Notes under the pieces: generated by a model
Database searches by the model: none
What the model saw: only the letters and a program-made list of their open reading frames with translations
Told to the model about the DNA's origin: nothing
Assembly (NCBI GenBank): GCA_009925805.1
Contig: RFQF01000007.1
Coordinates: forward strand, 1 to 25,138
Length of the DNA: 25,138 bases
Direction of reading: 5' to 3'
Origin: Flavobacteriia bacterium
GTDB lineage: Bacteria; Bacteroidota; Bacteroidia; Flavobacteriales_D; Crocinitomicaceae
Shown here: positions 1 to 7,688 of the stretch, one piece after another
Numbering within the stretch: position 1 is the first letter of the stretch
Layout of the letters: each line of letters opens with the position of its first letter
Translations under genes and position numbers: made by a program

Positions 1-606
1 AAGCAGTTGGTCTTGGAGTTTTTCGGGAGGAACGCCTGCGACTTCCTCGACGCAGAATCCGTTGGTCACCTACAATACCCCCGGTTTATACAGCGTAACG
101 TGCAGCGTAAAACCCTTACGGGAAGTCAACTCGGAAGCCAAGCGGTGGCAACCTCATGGAAACCGTCCTCCCAAGCAGATTGGGTGACCGTCCACATGAC
201 CAATGTGACAAGCACCTATTTCCAGCAGAATTTCAGGGCAAAATGGCGTTTTGAAGGCAATGGAGGAAACAATTTCTACTTAGACGACATCAATCTATAC
301 AGCGGTTCGCCTTCCAATACAATCGTTTTAGGTGCCGAAGCTTTGGCAGAAACCGTCAGTGGAATCCAGGTATTTCCAAACCCTGCTTCAGCAGAATTGA
401 ACCTTGAGTTTACCGCTTCAAAGGCCGAAAAAATGAACGTTGTACTGACCGATGCCAACGGAAAACAAGTACAATGGAATGAAATTCATTCCAATGCAGG
501 AAAGAACCTCGTAATGCTTGATACACAATCCCTTGCCGCTGGAACCTATACCCTTATGCTTTCGGGCATTCAAGGGAAGATTACACGAAATTTCGTCAAA
601 CAGTAG
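1..606 (+). CDS. C-terminal part of a secreted M43-like protease with T9SS sorting domain (5' partial, frame broken near 110)
   Basis: The frame ending at 604-606 is open to the window edge, but only its part from about base 112 looks like real protein. That part is a jelly-roll segment ending in a YLDDINLY strand, then a T9SS type A sorting domain with FPNPAS and a final GTYTLML...RNFVKQ. Bases 2-109 encode a convincing PKD-domain end in another frame (WSWSFSGGTPATSS ... YNTPGLYSVTCSV). So PKD and jelly-roll are out of frame, and most of the jelly-roll's N-terminal half seems absent. Bacteroidota M43 (pappalysin-like) metalloproteases often end in PKD, jelly-roll and sorting domain, hence the family guess; no catalytic residues lie in the window. 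The protein would be exported by Sec and then T9SS. It converges on uvrC with an 11-base overlap. It may be a pseudogene or an assembly error. Confidence 0.6.
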   Translation, partial: KQLVLEFFGRNACDFLDAESVGHLQYPRFIQRNVQRKTLTGSQLGSQAVATSWKPSSQADWVTVHMTNVTSTYFQQNFRAKWRFEGNGGNNFYLDDINLYSGSPSNTIVLGAEALAETVSGIQVFPNPASAELNLEFTASKAEKMNVVLTDANGKQVQWNEIHSNAGKNLVMLDTQSLAAGTYTLMLSGIQGKITRNFVKQ

Positions 607-2380
607 TCAGGTATTTACGAAGCGTTTCAGTCAGACGCGCCCCCAATTTTTCAACTTGGTTAGCAGGGGTATCCTTCTTGAATGCATTCATGGTTGGATA
701 ATGATCCCTTATTTTTTCTAAGGATTTTGCCCCAACGCCCGGTATATTTTGAAATTCGGTAATGATAAAGGACGCGCTTCGTTGATTTCTGTGGTGGCTA
801 ATTCCGAAGCGGTGTGCTTCATTTCTTACATGTTGAAGCAACATGAGACCGGGATTAGAATGATCAAAAACTAACGGGTCGGATGTGCCGGGAAGGTATA
901 TCTCCTCCAAGCGCTTTGCCAAGCCAATAATTGGAATTTTTCCAGTAAGCTCTAACGCATCCAAAGCTTCTACGGCGGAGGAAAGCTGCCCTTTTCCACC
1001 ATCGATAACGATGAGGTTAGGTAAGGGTTTTTCTTCTTTTAACAATCGTTGGTATCTGCGGGTAACAATTTCACGCATGCTGGCAAAATCATCCGGACCT
1101 TCGACCGTTTTCACATTGAAATGCCGGTAATCTTTACTGCTAGGACGCCCCGATTTGAAAACAACGCATGCAGCCACTGGAAAGGCCCCTTGGATGTTCG
1201 AGTTATCAAAGCATTCGATATGTATGGGGGCTTCCTTCAGGGACAACATGAATTGCAGGTTCGACATGCGTGCTTCAAAGTCGATGAGGTTGGTTTTTGC
1301 CGGAAGGAATTCTACAAAGTGTAAGTTCTTCATGGAAAACTCAAGTACTTTTACTTTGTCGCCTCTTAGAGGAGTATGAAATCGATACCCTTCGATGCTA
1401 CTATTTATAGGGACGTTGGTTAAAATGGTTGTTTCATCGCTGTTGAAACGGAGTTTTAATTCATGCCATAGCACCATCGTTAATTCTTCCAGGGCTTCAT
1501 CTTGTGGCAAAACTATTTTATCCGAGATGCTCAAATCAATCCGCCCTTCGCGAACCCAACAATAATTGTAGTAAAGCTTTTCCCCCACCAATTTACAGGT
1601 TAATACATCACAATGCATGGTGAGGTCGTTGACCATGGCGGATTTTGAATGAAAGGCATTTAAGGTTTCTATTTTCGATTTTAATGCATGGGCTTTTTCA
1701 AATTCCAAAGCTTGTGCGGCAGCGTCCATTTCTTTTCGAAATTGTTGGATTAAAGAGTAGGTTTTCCCTTTAAGCAAATACCGTATTTCTGCTATGTTCT
1801 TCTGGTAAGAGGCCATGAGCGAAAAGTTGATACAAGGACCCTCGCATCGTTTTAGATGGTATTCCAAGCATACCGAAAATCGTTGGCTTGCGATGTTGCG
1901 TTCGGTTAAATCTAAGGCACAGGTTCTAATGGGATATAATTCATGAATCAGGGTTAATAGGTTTTTATGCACATTGCCTTTTGGGAATGGGCCGTAATAT
2001 TCTGCTTGCCCATTATTTCGGTTTCTTGTGCTATAAATCCTTGGAAAGGGTTCTTTGGTGAGGCAAATCCAGGGATAGGTTTTGTCGTCTTTTAGTAAGA
2101 TATTATATCGAGGTTTATTTTCCTTGATCAAATTGTTTTCCAATAACAAGGCATCAAGTTCAGAGTCCACGAGCAAGGTTTCAATGAATGATATTTGTTT
2201 TACGAGAACCTTGGTTTTGTTATCGGGATGTTGTTTATGAAAGTAGCTGGCGATTCGTTTTTTGAGATTTTTGGCTTTTCCAACATACAATAAGGAACCG
2301 CTGGAATTATAGTATTTGTACACGCCCGGTTCTTCGGGAATTTTGGAAAGAAAACCTTCTTCATTACACGGGATTTGCAT
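596..2380 (-). CDS. uvrC: UvrABC excinuclease subunit C
   Basis: UvrC makes the two incisions around bulky DNA lesions in nucleotide excision repair, working with UvrA and UvrB. At 594 residues it is full length. In order: GIY-YIG nuclease at about 17-95 (PGVYKYY, LLYVGKAKNLKKR), a four-cysteine cluster (C154, C171, C179, C183) matching the iron-sulphur site reported in E. coli UvrC, a UVR motif that binds UvrB (about 211-243), an RNase H-like nuclease (D392 in ECFDNSN, D431, D460 in VIDGGKGQ, H523 in EAHRFG) and C-terminal tandem HhH (about 544-590). The start is ATG at 2378-2380. A weak promoter-like box lies 5 bases upstream, and the terminator of the preceding protease gene ends shortly before it, so transcription is probably independent. 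Its last 11 bases overlap the convergent protease gene. Identification is secure. Confidence 0.97.
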   Translation of the reverse strand: MQIPCNEEGFLSKIPEEPGVYKYYNSSGSLLYVGKAKNLKKRIASYFHKQHPDNKTKVLVKQISFIETLLVDSELDALLLENNLIKENKPRYNILLKDDKTYPWICLTKEPFPRIYSTRNRNNGQAEYYGPFPKGNVHKNLLTLIHELYPIRTCALDLTERNIASQRFSVCLEYHLKRCEGPCINFSLMASYQKNIAEIRYLLKGKTYSLIQQFRKEMDAAAQALEFEKAHALKSKIETLNAFHSKSAMVNDLTMHCDVLTCKLVGEKLYYNYCWVREGRIDLSISDKIVLPQDEALEELTMVLWHELKLRFNSDETTILTNVPINSSIEGYRFHTPLRGDKVKVLEFSMKNLHFVEFLPAKTNLIDFEARMSNLQFMLSLKEAPIHIECFDNSNIQGAFPVAACVVFKSGRPSSKDYRHFNVKTVEGPDDFASMREIVTRRYQRLLKEEKPLPNLIVIDGGKGQLSSAVEALDALELTGKIPIIGLAKRLEEIYLPGTSDPLVFDHSNPGLMLLQHVRNEAHRFGISHHRNQRSASFIITEFQNIPGVGAKSLEKIRDHYPTMNAFKKDTPANQVEKLGARLTETLRKYLTTV

Positions 2381-2385
2381 TACTA

Positions 2386-2393
2386 CGAAAATA
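2386..2393 (-). promoter_or_regulatory. Possible -7 promoter box of uvrC
   Basis: On the minus strand this reads TATTTTCG, one mismatch from the Bacteroidota -7 consensus TAnnTTTG, and it ends 5 bases before the uvrC start codon. I see no matching -33 TTTG at 19-21 bases. It is supported mainly by its position just downstream of the previous gene's terminator. Confidence 0.3.
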
Positions 2394-2423
2394 CAAAATC
2401 AGTTGCACTCGCCTTTTACATTG

Positions 2424-2453
2424 CACAAAAAAAGGCCGCACAAGGCGGCCTTT
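2424..2453 (-). terminator. Rho-independent terminator of the secreted serine protease gene
   Basis: A perfect 9-bp stem (2431-2439 with 2445-2453) and a 5-base loop form a GC-rich hairpin (GGCCGC/GCGGCC). On the minus strand it runs into seven consecutive T (2427-2433 on the plus strand are A). It lies 19 bases beyond the stop codon of the protease gene and separates it from uvrC. Confidence 0.85.
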
Positions 2454-2471
2454 AAATTATTTCGATAATGC

Positions 2472-4877
2472 CTAGTTTTTCACAAGGGTTTTCGTGATAA
2501 CACCCATGGGAGTGTTGATTTTAACATGATACATCCCTTGAGCTATAGCCCCAAGCGATAGCTCGGATTTTTGATTGAATACTCCTGCGATGCTGATAAC
2601 TTCTTTACCGAACAAATCATATACTTTGATGGAACGTGCTTCCAATGCTCCAAAATCTAGGGTAATCATATCGTTGGCAGGATTTGGATAGATATTTACT
2701 AATTCTGGAGAAAGTTCACTGATTCCTGAAGCAGCCGTTATGTTTACCTTGTAATCTTCGGTTTCTCCATAAACGGCGGTTCCGCATGGATCAATTGCTC
2801 CTGAACCTGAATAGGAAATTCGGGTTCGTAAATGCACCAATCCTGTTGTGGCAGTCATTGGCACCGTAAAATTAAACACATTGCTCCAACCCTGTGCTAC
2901 TAAAACATAACCCACCTGTTCCCCTGCATCCGCAAAATCGTTGTCGTTGTTGTAATCAATCCACACGGCAACTTCATCGTTCGTATAGGCGGTATTGTTC
3001 GCTTGTCCAATTATTCCGGGAACAACAGTCGCGCTGTAGGCGGTTCCTTTGGATAAGGTGGTGGTAATGTTGGTGTAATCCGCATACCCACCAGCCGAAC
3101 AAGCATTCGAATTATTGTTGATGGTATTTAACAGGAAACCTTTTATGTACTCGTCGCATGTATCTGAGGCCGCCGCACACGGGCCTGTATTTTGAACAAC
3201 GGTAATGTAATTGGTTTTTATTTCGGAATCGCTACCTTGAGCGTTCGAGGCAAGCAAGGTTACCGTGTATTGACCTACGGTATTGAACGTTACTACCGGA
3301 TTCTGTGAAGCAGCACTTGTGCCCCCCGTGTAAGCCCAACCGCTTCCGGAAATTGTCCAGCTCCATGAGGTAGGTACGCCCGTGGTCAAATCAGTAAATG
3401 CAACATTGTTTCCGACATTCACCGTTGTAGGAACGCCAACGAAATTAGCTACTGGAACGGCTGGCATTGCGCATGGATCTGAGGATCCGTTTTGCGTTAA
3501 TGCACCTGTATTCGCAGGATCAAGGAAAGGCTTTAATCGGCGATTGTTTGCAGCACCATTCGAAGTCCAATGATAGGCTACTTTTCCATACGAATCCGGG
3601 GAAGTCTGGGCGTTGCAATAAGAACCTCCCCCAGTTAAGGTACCAATAATACGTCCAGCAGAATTATTGAATAGCGGCGATCCTGAGGACCCCCCTTCCG
3701 TTACACCGTAACCGTTAGCGTTGGAGCTCCAAACGATTCGCCAATGTGTGTTAGGGGTTGATCCGCCCCAAGTAGTTGATACGGTGCTCCCGTTGAACGT
3801 AGATATTTTTTTAATATCACCGGCAGGGTGGTGAATTCCGGTCCCCCCGGTAGTCACGGTATTGTTCGCGTCCCAGCCATTCCAATACGCGTTAAAGTTC
3901 GCTGATTTGAGCGTGTTGACAGTAGTGGCCTGATTCGCAGCAGTTCCCATTTGAAGCAAAAGAAAGTCAGAACCGGTGGTCCCTCCGCCATCACCTGCAT
4001 CGGCCAATTTAATACACCCCGTAATAAAATTATTGGCAAGGGTTCCTACACTCGCTGGATTGTTGCAATTCGGAGACTCGTAGCGAAAATAAAACTTCCA
4101 CTGATTGAAGTCGGCTGTTGAGCAGTTGACACCACAATGCAAGGCCGTCAAAAACAAGGGTTTGCAGTCATTGGCTAGGTTGTTTACCAACGATCCTGAA
4201 CACCACCCCGCTTGGGCACCTTCCACCACGTAAACACGGGCTACGCCTCGTTTTTCCTCCTGCCAATTATCCCCTACCGGACTGCAGTTCACGTTCACTT
4301 CACAAACATCAGATTCGTTGATTTTAGCATTCGTGGGCTTGATGATGGAACGATATCCGTACATGATTCGATCGATGAATAATTCGGAGGGGGTGGTGTT
4401 TTTAGGTTCGGTAAGTTTCAACACCATTTCGTCTCCCGCACAAAGCGCTGCATTGTACATGAAATGAGATTGTACCTCAGCTGAAGTGATCACCGGGTGC
4501 AATAATACTCCTCCGTTATTTCGTATTTCTAGCGTTGTTCCGCCGTAAATCTTGAAGGTTTGAAACAAAAAGCTTAGAGCTTCTGCTCCGGCAGATTTAA
4601 CCCGCAAACACCACTGATGATCCCCGTTTGCTAGGGTTGTCCATATGCCGCTGTTTTGGGGCGATAAATTGACGGTTCGTGCTACTCCGTTTCGATATAA
4701 TAGACCTAAATCGTCCCGGGTTTTGTCCTCTTGGAGCAGTTGCTCCACATTGGGAGAAGGGACAACAAGGGTTGGGATATCCTTACCAAATACGGTTCGG
4801 TTCAAGATTTCTACCTGTCCGAACATAGGCAGTGCAAAGAGCGCCGCAAGAATAAAAGCAAACGTAGATTTTTTCAT
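2472..4877 (-). CDS. Secreted trypsin-like serine endopeptidase with PKD, GEVED and T9SS sorting domains
   Basis: This is an 801-residue exported protease. The start at 4875-4877 gives a clean signal peptide (MKKSTFAFILAALFALPMFG, then Q). A longer reading frame to 4937 would place extra residues before the signal peptide and across the promoter, so I reject it. The propeptide-like region is about 21-190. The catalytic domain resembles lysyl endopeptidase: H247 in TALHCG, D304 in TGSDFLLLQ, S398 in GGSSGSPLF, with paired cysteines nearby. A PKD domain follows at about 474-562 and a GEVED domain at about 567-713 (VWIDYNNDNDF, GETEDYKV). The T9SS type A domain is at about 728-801 (IYPNPANDM, final KTLVKN). 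The protease class is well supported. Lysine specificity is only a guess. It is transcribed divergently from the response regulator, with 53 bases between the two start codons. Confidence 0.9.
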   Translation of the reverse strand: MKKSTFAFILAALFALPMFGQVEILNRTVFGKDIPTLVVPSPNVEQLLQEDKTRDDLGLLYRNGVARTVNLSPQNSGIWTTLANGDHQWCLRVKSAGAEALSFLFQTFKIYGGTTLEIRNNGGVLLHPVITSAEVQSHFMYNAALCAGDEMVLKLTEPKNTTPSELFIDRIMYGYRSIIKPTNAKINESDVCEVNVNCSPVGDNWQEEKRGVARVYVVEGAQAGWCSGSLVNNLANDCKPLFLTALHCGVNCSTADFNQWKFYFRYESPNCNNPASVGTLANNFITGCIKLADAGDGGGTTGSDFLLLQMGTAANQATTVNTLKSANFNAYWNGWDANNTVTTGGTGIHHPAGDIKKISTFNGSTVSTTWGGSTPNTHWRIVWSSNANGYGVTEGGSSGSPLFNNSAGRIIGTLTGGGSYCNAQTSPDSYGKVAYHWTSNGAANNRRLKPFLDPANTGALTQNGSSDPCAMPAVPVANFVGVPTTVNVGNNVAFTDLTTGVPTSWSWTISGSGWAYTGGTSAASQNPVVTFNTVGQYTVTLLASNAQGSDSEIKTNYITVVQNTGPCAAASDTCDEYIKGFLLNTINNNSNACSAGGYADYTNITTTLSKGTAYSATVVPGIIGQANNTAYTNDEVAVWIDYNNDNDFADAGEQVGYVLVAQGWSNVFNFTVPMTATTGLVHLRTRISYSGSGAIDPCGTAVYGETEDYKVNITAASGISELSPELVNIYPNPANDMITLDFGALEARSIKVYDLFGKEVISIAGVFNQKSELSLGAIAQGMYHVKINTPMGVITKTLVKN

Positions 4878-4903
4878 GAGGAGGGTTTTATATAATTTCA
4901 CCC

Positions 4904-4911
4904 CAAATATA
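4904..4911 (-). promoter_or_regulatory. Promoter -7 box of the secreted protease gene
   Basis: On the minus strand this reads TATATTTG, an exact match to TAnnTTTG, 26 bases before the chosen ATG at 4875-4877. A TTTG lies upstream, but the spacing is about 23 bases instead of the usual 19-21. It supports the shorter start. The divergent + strand gene has only a loose TACCTTTT-like match in the same gap. Confidence 0.5.
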
Positions 4912-4930
4912 CCTTTTTTGTAAATAAAGT

Positions 4931-5605
4931 ATGGCAAAAATAGCGTTAGTAGAAGATGATTTTGTGCTTCGCGATTTTATTCAGTTAAACTTGTCGCTGG
5001 AGGGCTATGAGGTGGTGTGCTACGATAACGGTGCTTTGGCTTTGCAATCCATCGATCGACTAACAAAACAGGATTTAATCATTTTAGACAATATGCTTCC
5101 TGGGGTAACAGGTATCGATATTTGCAGAGAAATACGAAAAACATCGGAAGTTCCCATTCTATTTCTTTCCGCGAAATCGGACACACCCGATCGCATAGAA
5201 GGATTACGGGTTGGCGCCAACGATTATTTGGCTAAACCGTTTGATTTAGAAGAGCTTTTACTGCGCATTCAAACCTTGCTTCCCAAAATCCATGCACTGC
5301 ATCGTATCGGTGAAATGTGGGTGGATTTGGAGAACCTGAGGGCAATGAACGCAGCAAAAGACGTTGTATACAATTTTTCTAGAAAGGAAATAAGCCTGTT
5401 AAAATTATTTCTTCAAAACGATGATAAAGTGCTTTCTCGGGAGGAAATTTTGGATAAAGTTTGGGGTGAAGATGTTTATCCCACCTCAAGAACTATCGAT
5501 AACTTTGTGCTAACTTTTCGACGTGTTTTTGAAAAAGATCAAAAGGCACCTGCGTTCTTTCATGCGATACGAGGGGTAGGATATAAATTCAGTAATAAAG
5601 GATAG
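4931..5605 (+). CDS. OmpR/PhoB-family response regulator (orphan)
   Basis: This 224-residue protein is a typical two-domain regulator. The receiver domain (about 1-115) has the acidic pocket EDD at 8-10, the phosphoacceptor D53 in ILDNMLPG, S80 in LFLSAK and K102 in LAKPFD. The C-terminal winged helix (about 125-224) has the usual hairpin end (RGVGYKF). It should bind DNA as a dimer when phosphorylated by a sensor kinase. No histidine kinase gene is in the window, so its partner and signal are unknown. It starts at ATG 4931 and its stop is 4 bases before the riboflavin synthase start, suggesting co-transcription with that gene and the MazG-like gene. The divergent neighbour is the secreted protease; control of it by this regulator is possible but only inference. 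Confidence 0.93.
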   Translation: MAKIALVEDDFVLRDFIQLNLSLEGYEVVCYDNGALALQSIDRLTKQDLIILDNMLPGVTGIDICREIRKTSEVPILFLSAKSDTPDRIEGLRVGANDYLAKPFDLEELLLRIQTLLPKIHALHRIGEMWVDLENLRAMNAAKDVVYNFSRKEISLLKLFLQNDDKVLSREEILDKVWGEDVYPTSRTIDNFVLTFRRVFEKDQKAPAFFHAIRGVGYKFSNKG

Positions 5606-5609
5606 CATT

Positions 5610-6203
5610 ATGTTTACAGGCATTGTGGAACACCAGGTACTACTCCAACAGATAACTAAGGAACAGTCCAATGTGCATTTTCGTTTTTTTACCGAATGGA
5701 CCCAGGAGTTCCGTATCGACCAAAGCATCAGCCATAACGGTTGTTGTTTAACCGTGGTTGCAATCGATTTAGCGTCTTCCACCTATACGGTAACTGCCAT
5801 TCAAGAAACCCTTGAAAAAACGACCTTGGGCACTTGGAAAATAGGGGATTATATCAATATTGAACGCAGTATGCGTCCCAACGACAGACTCGATGGCCAC
5901 ATGGTTCAAGGGCATGTGGATACCCGAGGAGTTTGCACTCAGGTAGAAGACCTGAATGGAAGCTGGAAGTTTCATTTTTCTTACGAAGCTGACGCATTAA
6001 CCGTAGAAAAAGGATCCATAGCTGTGAATGGCGTAAGTCTTACTGTGGTAGATTCAGCACCCGGTTCGTTTAGTGTATGTATCATTCCCTATACGTTTGA
6101 CAATACCCATTTCAAAACGCTACAAGCAGGGGATTTAGTGAATTTAGAATTTGATGTCGTGGGGAAATACGTGGCAAAATACCTGAGGCACTATGGAAAT
6201 TAA
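5610..6203 (+). CDS. ribE: Riboflavin synthase, alpha subunit
   Basis: This 197-residue enzyme converts two 6,7-dimethyl-8-ribityllumazine molecules into riboflavin plus a pyrimidine, the last step of riboflavin synthesis in the cytoplasm. It starts with the hallmark MFTGIVE. Two similar lumazine-binding barrels follow: the first (about 1-95) includes SHNGCCLTV, and the second (about 98-190) includes HMVQGHVDTRG and IAVNGVSLTV. Length and both repeats are normal. It follows the response regulator by 4 bases, and its last 11 bases overlap the MazG-like gene, so these three genes look like one operon. No FMN riboswitch can sit in so small a gap. Some lineages use the symbol ribC for this enzyme. 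Confidence 0.96.
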   Translation: MFTGIVEHQVLLQQITKEQSNVHFRFFTEWTQEFRIDQSISHNGCCLTVVAIDLASSTYTVTAIQETLEKTTLGTWKIGDYINIERSMRPNDRLDGHMVQGHVDTRGVCTQVEDLNGSWKFHFSYEADALTVEKGSIAVNGVSLTVVDSAPGSFSVCIIPYTFDNTHFKTLQAGDLVNLEFDVVGKYVAKYLRHYGN

Positions 6204-6519
6204 AGCGGCACAACAGCTGGTGGACCAATGGATTCATGAAAAAGGGGTGAGGTATTTCGATCCTTTGACCAATTTGGCCATGCTGACGGAAGAAGTGGGT
6301 GAAGTAGCACGGATTATTGCCCGACGTTACGGCGAACAGAGTGAAAAAGAATCCGACAAGGGAAAAGATCTTGGAGATGAATTAGCCGATGTGCTTTTCG
6401 TGCTCCTTTGCATTGCTAATCAAACGGGTATTGATATGGAAACGGCGCTTCAAACCAACCTCGATAAAAAAAATAAGCGCGATGCCAACCGGCATTTGAA
6501 CAATCCGAAACTTCGCTAA
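6193..6519 (+). CDS. MazG-like nucleotide pyrophosphohydrolase
   Basis: This 108-residue all-alpha enzyme is a single MazG-type domain, which hydrolyses nucleoside triphosphates, often non-canonical ones, to monophosphate and pyrophosphate. The metal-binding pattern is visible: E33, E34 and E37 in LTEEVGEVAR, then E63 and D66 in DELADVLF. It is a short single-domain form, unlike the two-domain MazG of E. coli, so the exact substrate is unknown. It overlaps the end of riboflavin synthase by 11 bases, which implies translational coupling. Its stop is only 5 bases from the stop of the convergent recombinase gene, leaving no room for a bidirectional terminator hairpin between them. Confidence 0.88.
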   Translation: MEIKAAQQLVDQWIHEKGVRYFDPLTNLAMLTEEVGEVARIIARRYGEQSEKESDKGKDLGDELADVLFVLLCIANQTGIDMETALQTNLDKKNKRDANRHLNNPKLR

Positions 6520-6524
6520 TACTC

Positions 6525-7397
6525 CTAACCGCGTTTCATCCGAGGGTGCGCGTGCTGGTAGATCTGATGGAGCTGCGCAAAAGAATTGTGGGTATACACC
6601 TGGGTGGCGGCCAATGACGCATGACCTAAGAGCGCCTTTAATGTTTCAAGTCCCGCGCCGTTGTTTAGCATGTGGGTGGCAAAGGTGTGGCGCAATACGT
6701 GCGGACTTCGTTTGTCGAGGTGTGTTAGCGAACCCAATATCGTATGAATTTTACGGTAAACGAATAAAGAATACAGGGGCTTACCGTTGTTTAATATCAA
6801 TAAACGGGTTGTTTTCGCCCTAGGTGCCCGCAAAATTAAATAGGCTTGAATTTTCGCATTCAATTCAGGCGCTATCGGGATTAAACGCTCTTTATTGCGC
6901 TTTCCCAGAACTTTTAAGTGGTTGCTTTGCACATCATGGATGCTAAGCCCAATTAGCTCGCTGAGACGCATTCCGGTTTGATAGAGCAATTCTACAAGAA
7001 GTTCGTCGCGTGTTCCTTCAAAATCATCGTTAAACATTGGCGCTAATCGCGGCGCAGCCAATTCTTGTTCTCGGGCAAAGGAAGGAAGGCGTTTTTCGAT
7101 TTTTGGTCCCCGTAAACGGCTCAAGGGATTGTGTTCCGCTTTTCCTTCTTTAATGAGCCATTTATACAAAGTTCGAAGGGCAGCCATTTTACGGTTCACA
7201 CTTTTATTGTTATAGCCTTCCTCGAGCAGTGTTACCATCCAACCGCGAATGAATACCGGTTTTAGGGCATTAAATTCGGAGAGATTGCTAAGGCCAGCAA
7301 AACGGATAAAGTGTTCTAAATCATGCGTGTATGCCGTCAGGGTATGTTCGGAGCAACGTTTTTCGAAGCGCAGGTATTCGTAGAAAGGTTCAAGCAT
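6525..7397 (-). CDS. Tyrosine recombinase of the XerC/XerD type
   Basis: This 290-residue protein has an N-terminal SAM-like DNA-binding domain (about 1-85, opening MLEPFYEYLRFEKRCSEHT as in Xer proteins) and a C-terminal catalytic domain. All catalytic residues are present: R144 in TGMRLSEL, K166 in LGKRNKER, H233 and R236 in HVLRHTFATH, H259 in LLGHAS and the nucleophile Y268 in QVYTHNS. Xer enzymes resolve chromosome dimers at dif. In Bacteroidota a xer gene next to rpsU is common, which favours a housekeeping enzyme over a phage integrase. XerC versus XerD cannot be settled here. The rpsU terminator lies directly against the start codon, with no visible ribosome-binding site or promoter of its own, so expression probably depends on read-through. 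Confidence 0.92.
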   Translation of the reverse strand: MLEPFYEYLRFEKRCSEHTLTAYTHDLEHFIRFAGLSNLSEFNALKPVFIRGWMVTLLEEGYNNKSVNRKMAALRTLYKWLIKEGKAEHNPLSRLRGPKIEKRLPSFAREQELAAPRLAPMFNDDFEGTRDELLVELLYQTGMRLSELIGLSIHDVQSNHLKVLGKRNKERLIPIAPELNAKIQAYLILRAPRAKTTRLLILNNGKPLYSLFVYRKIHTILGSLTHLDKRSPHVLRHTFATHMLNNGAGLETLKALLGHASLAATQVYTHNSFAQLHQIYQHAHPRMKRG

Positions 7398-7419
7398 AAA
7401 AAAAGGGGCTTAGCCCCTT
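7398..7419 (-). terminator. Terminator of rpsU, abutting the xer start codon
   Basis: On the minus strand AAGGGGC (7413-7419) pairs perfectly with GCCCCTT (7403-7409) across a 3-base loop. A run of seven T (7398-7404) follows, and the base after the last T is the A of the recombinase ATG. It lies 21 bases beyond the rpsU stop codon. Confidence 0.8.
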
Positions 7420-7440
7420 AACGATATCTTGCGAACAAGG

Positions 7441-7632
7441 TTACCCTTGCTGGATTTGTACTTTTTGCTTGTAGGCTGCACGGATTATTTCCTGACGACG
7501 CGCCACGGAAGGCTTTTCGAATTCTTTACGATCGCGCAATTGTTTCATGACGTTCGTTTTTTCGAATTTCTTCTTGTACTTTTTCAACGCTTTCTCAATG
7601 TTCTCGCCTTCTTTAATCGGAATAATCAACAT
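7441..7632 (-). CDS. rpsU: Small ribosomal subunit protein bS21
   Basis: This 63-residue basic protein of the 30S subunit sits near the 3' end of 16S rRNA and helps mRNA initiation. The chosen ATG at 7630-7632 gives the usual start MLIIPIKEGENIEKALKKYK. A longer frame to 7674 adds 14 unrelated residues and covers the promoter, so it is rejected. The family core KEFEKPSVARRQEIIRAA is present. Bacteroidota often lack a classical Shine-Dalgarno, and here the upstream sequence is A-rich with no AGGAGG. The gene has its own promoter-like sequence and terminator, and is followed by the xer gene. Confidence 0.95.
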   Translation of the reverse strand: MLIIPIKEGENIEKALKKYKKKFEKTNVMKQLRDRKEFEKPSVARRQEIIRAAYKQKVQIQQG

Positions 7633-7653
7633 ACCATTTTTTCTTTTGGAGTG

Positions 7654-7684
7654 CGAAGATACAAAGATCCTCAAAGACTACAAA
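7654..7684 (-). promoter_or_regulatory. Promoter of rpsU
   Basis: On the minus strand TTTG (7681-7684) is followed after 19 bases by TATCTTCG (7654-7661), one mismatch from the -7 consensus TAnnTTTG. Spacing fits the Bacteroidota primary sigma factor. The -7 box ends 21 bases before the rpsU start, and the whole element lies in the gap after the acyl-CoA dehydrogenase stop. Confidence 0.5.
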
Positions 7685-7688
7685 ATAA

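Noticed and set aside
4878..4937. Longer N-terminus of the secreted serine protease (start at 4937)
   Set aside because: It would put 20 residues before a clear signal peptide and would cover the TATATTTG promoter box and the start of the divergent gene.
5605..5610. FMN riboswitch upstream of riboflavin synthase
   Set aside because: Only 4 bases separate the regulator stop and the ribE start, so no riboswitch can fit there.
6525..7397. Tyrosine recombinase as the integrase of a mobile element
   Set aside because: Its neighbours are housekeeping genes, it sits next to rpsU as in other Bacteroidota, and no att-like repeats or cargo genes are seen.
7633..7674. Longer N-terminus of bS21
   Set aside because: The family starts at MLIIPIKEGE, and the extension overlaps the promoter-like sequence.
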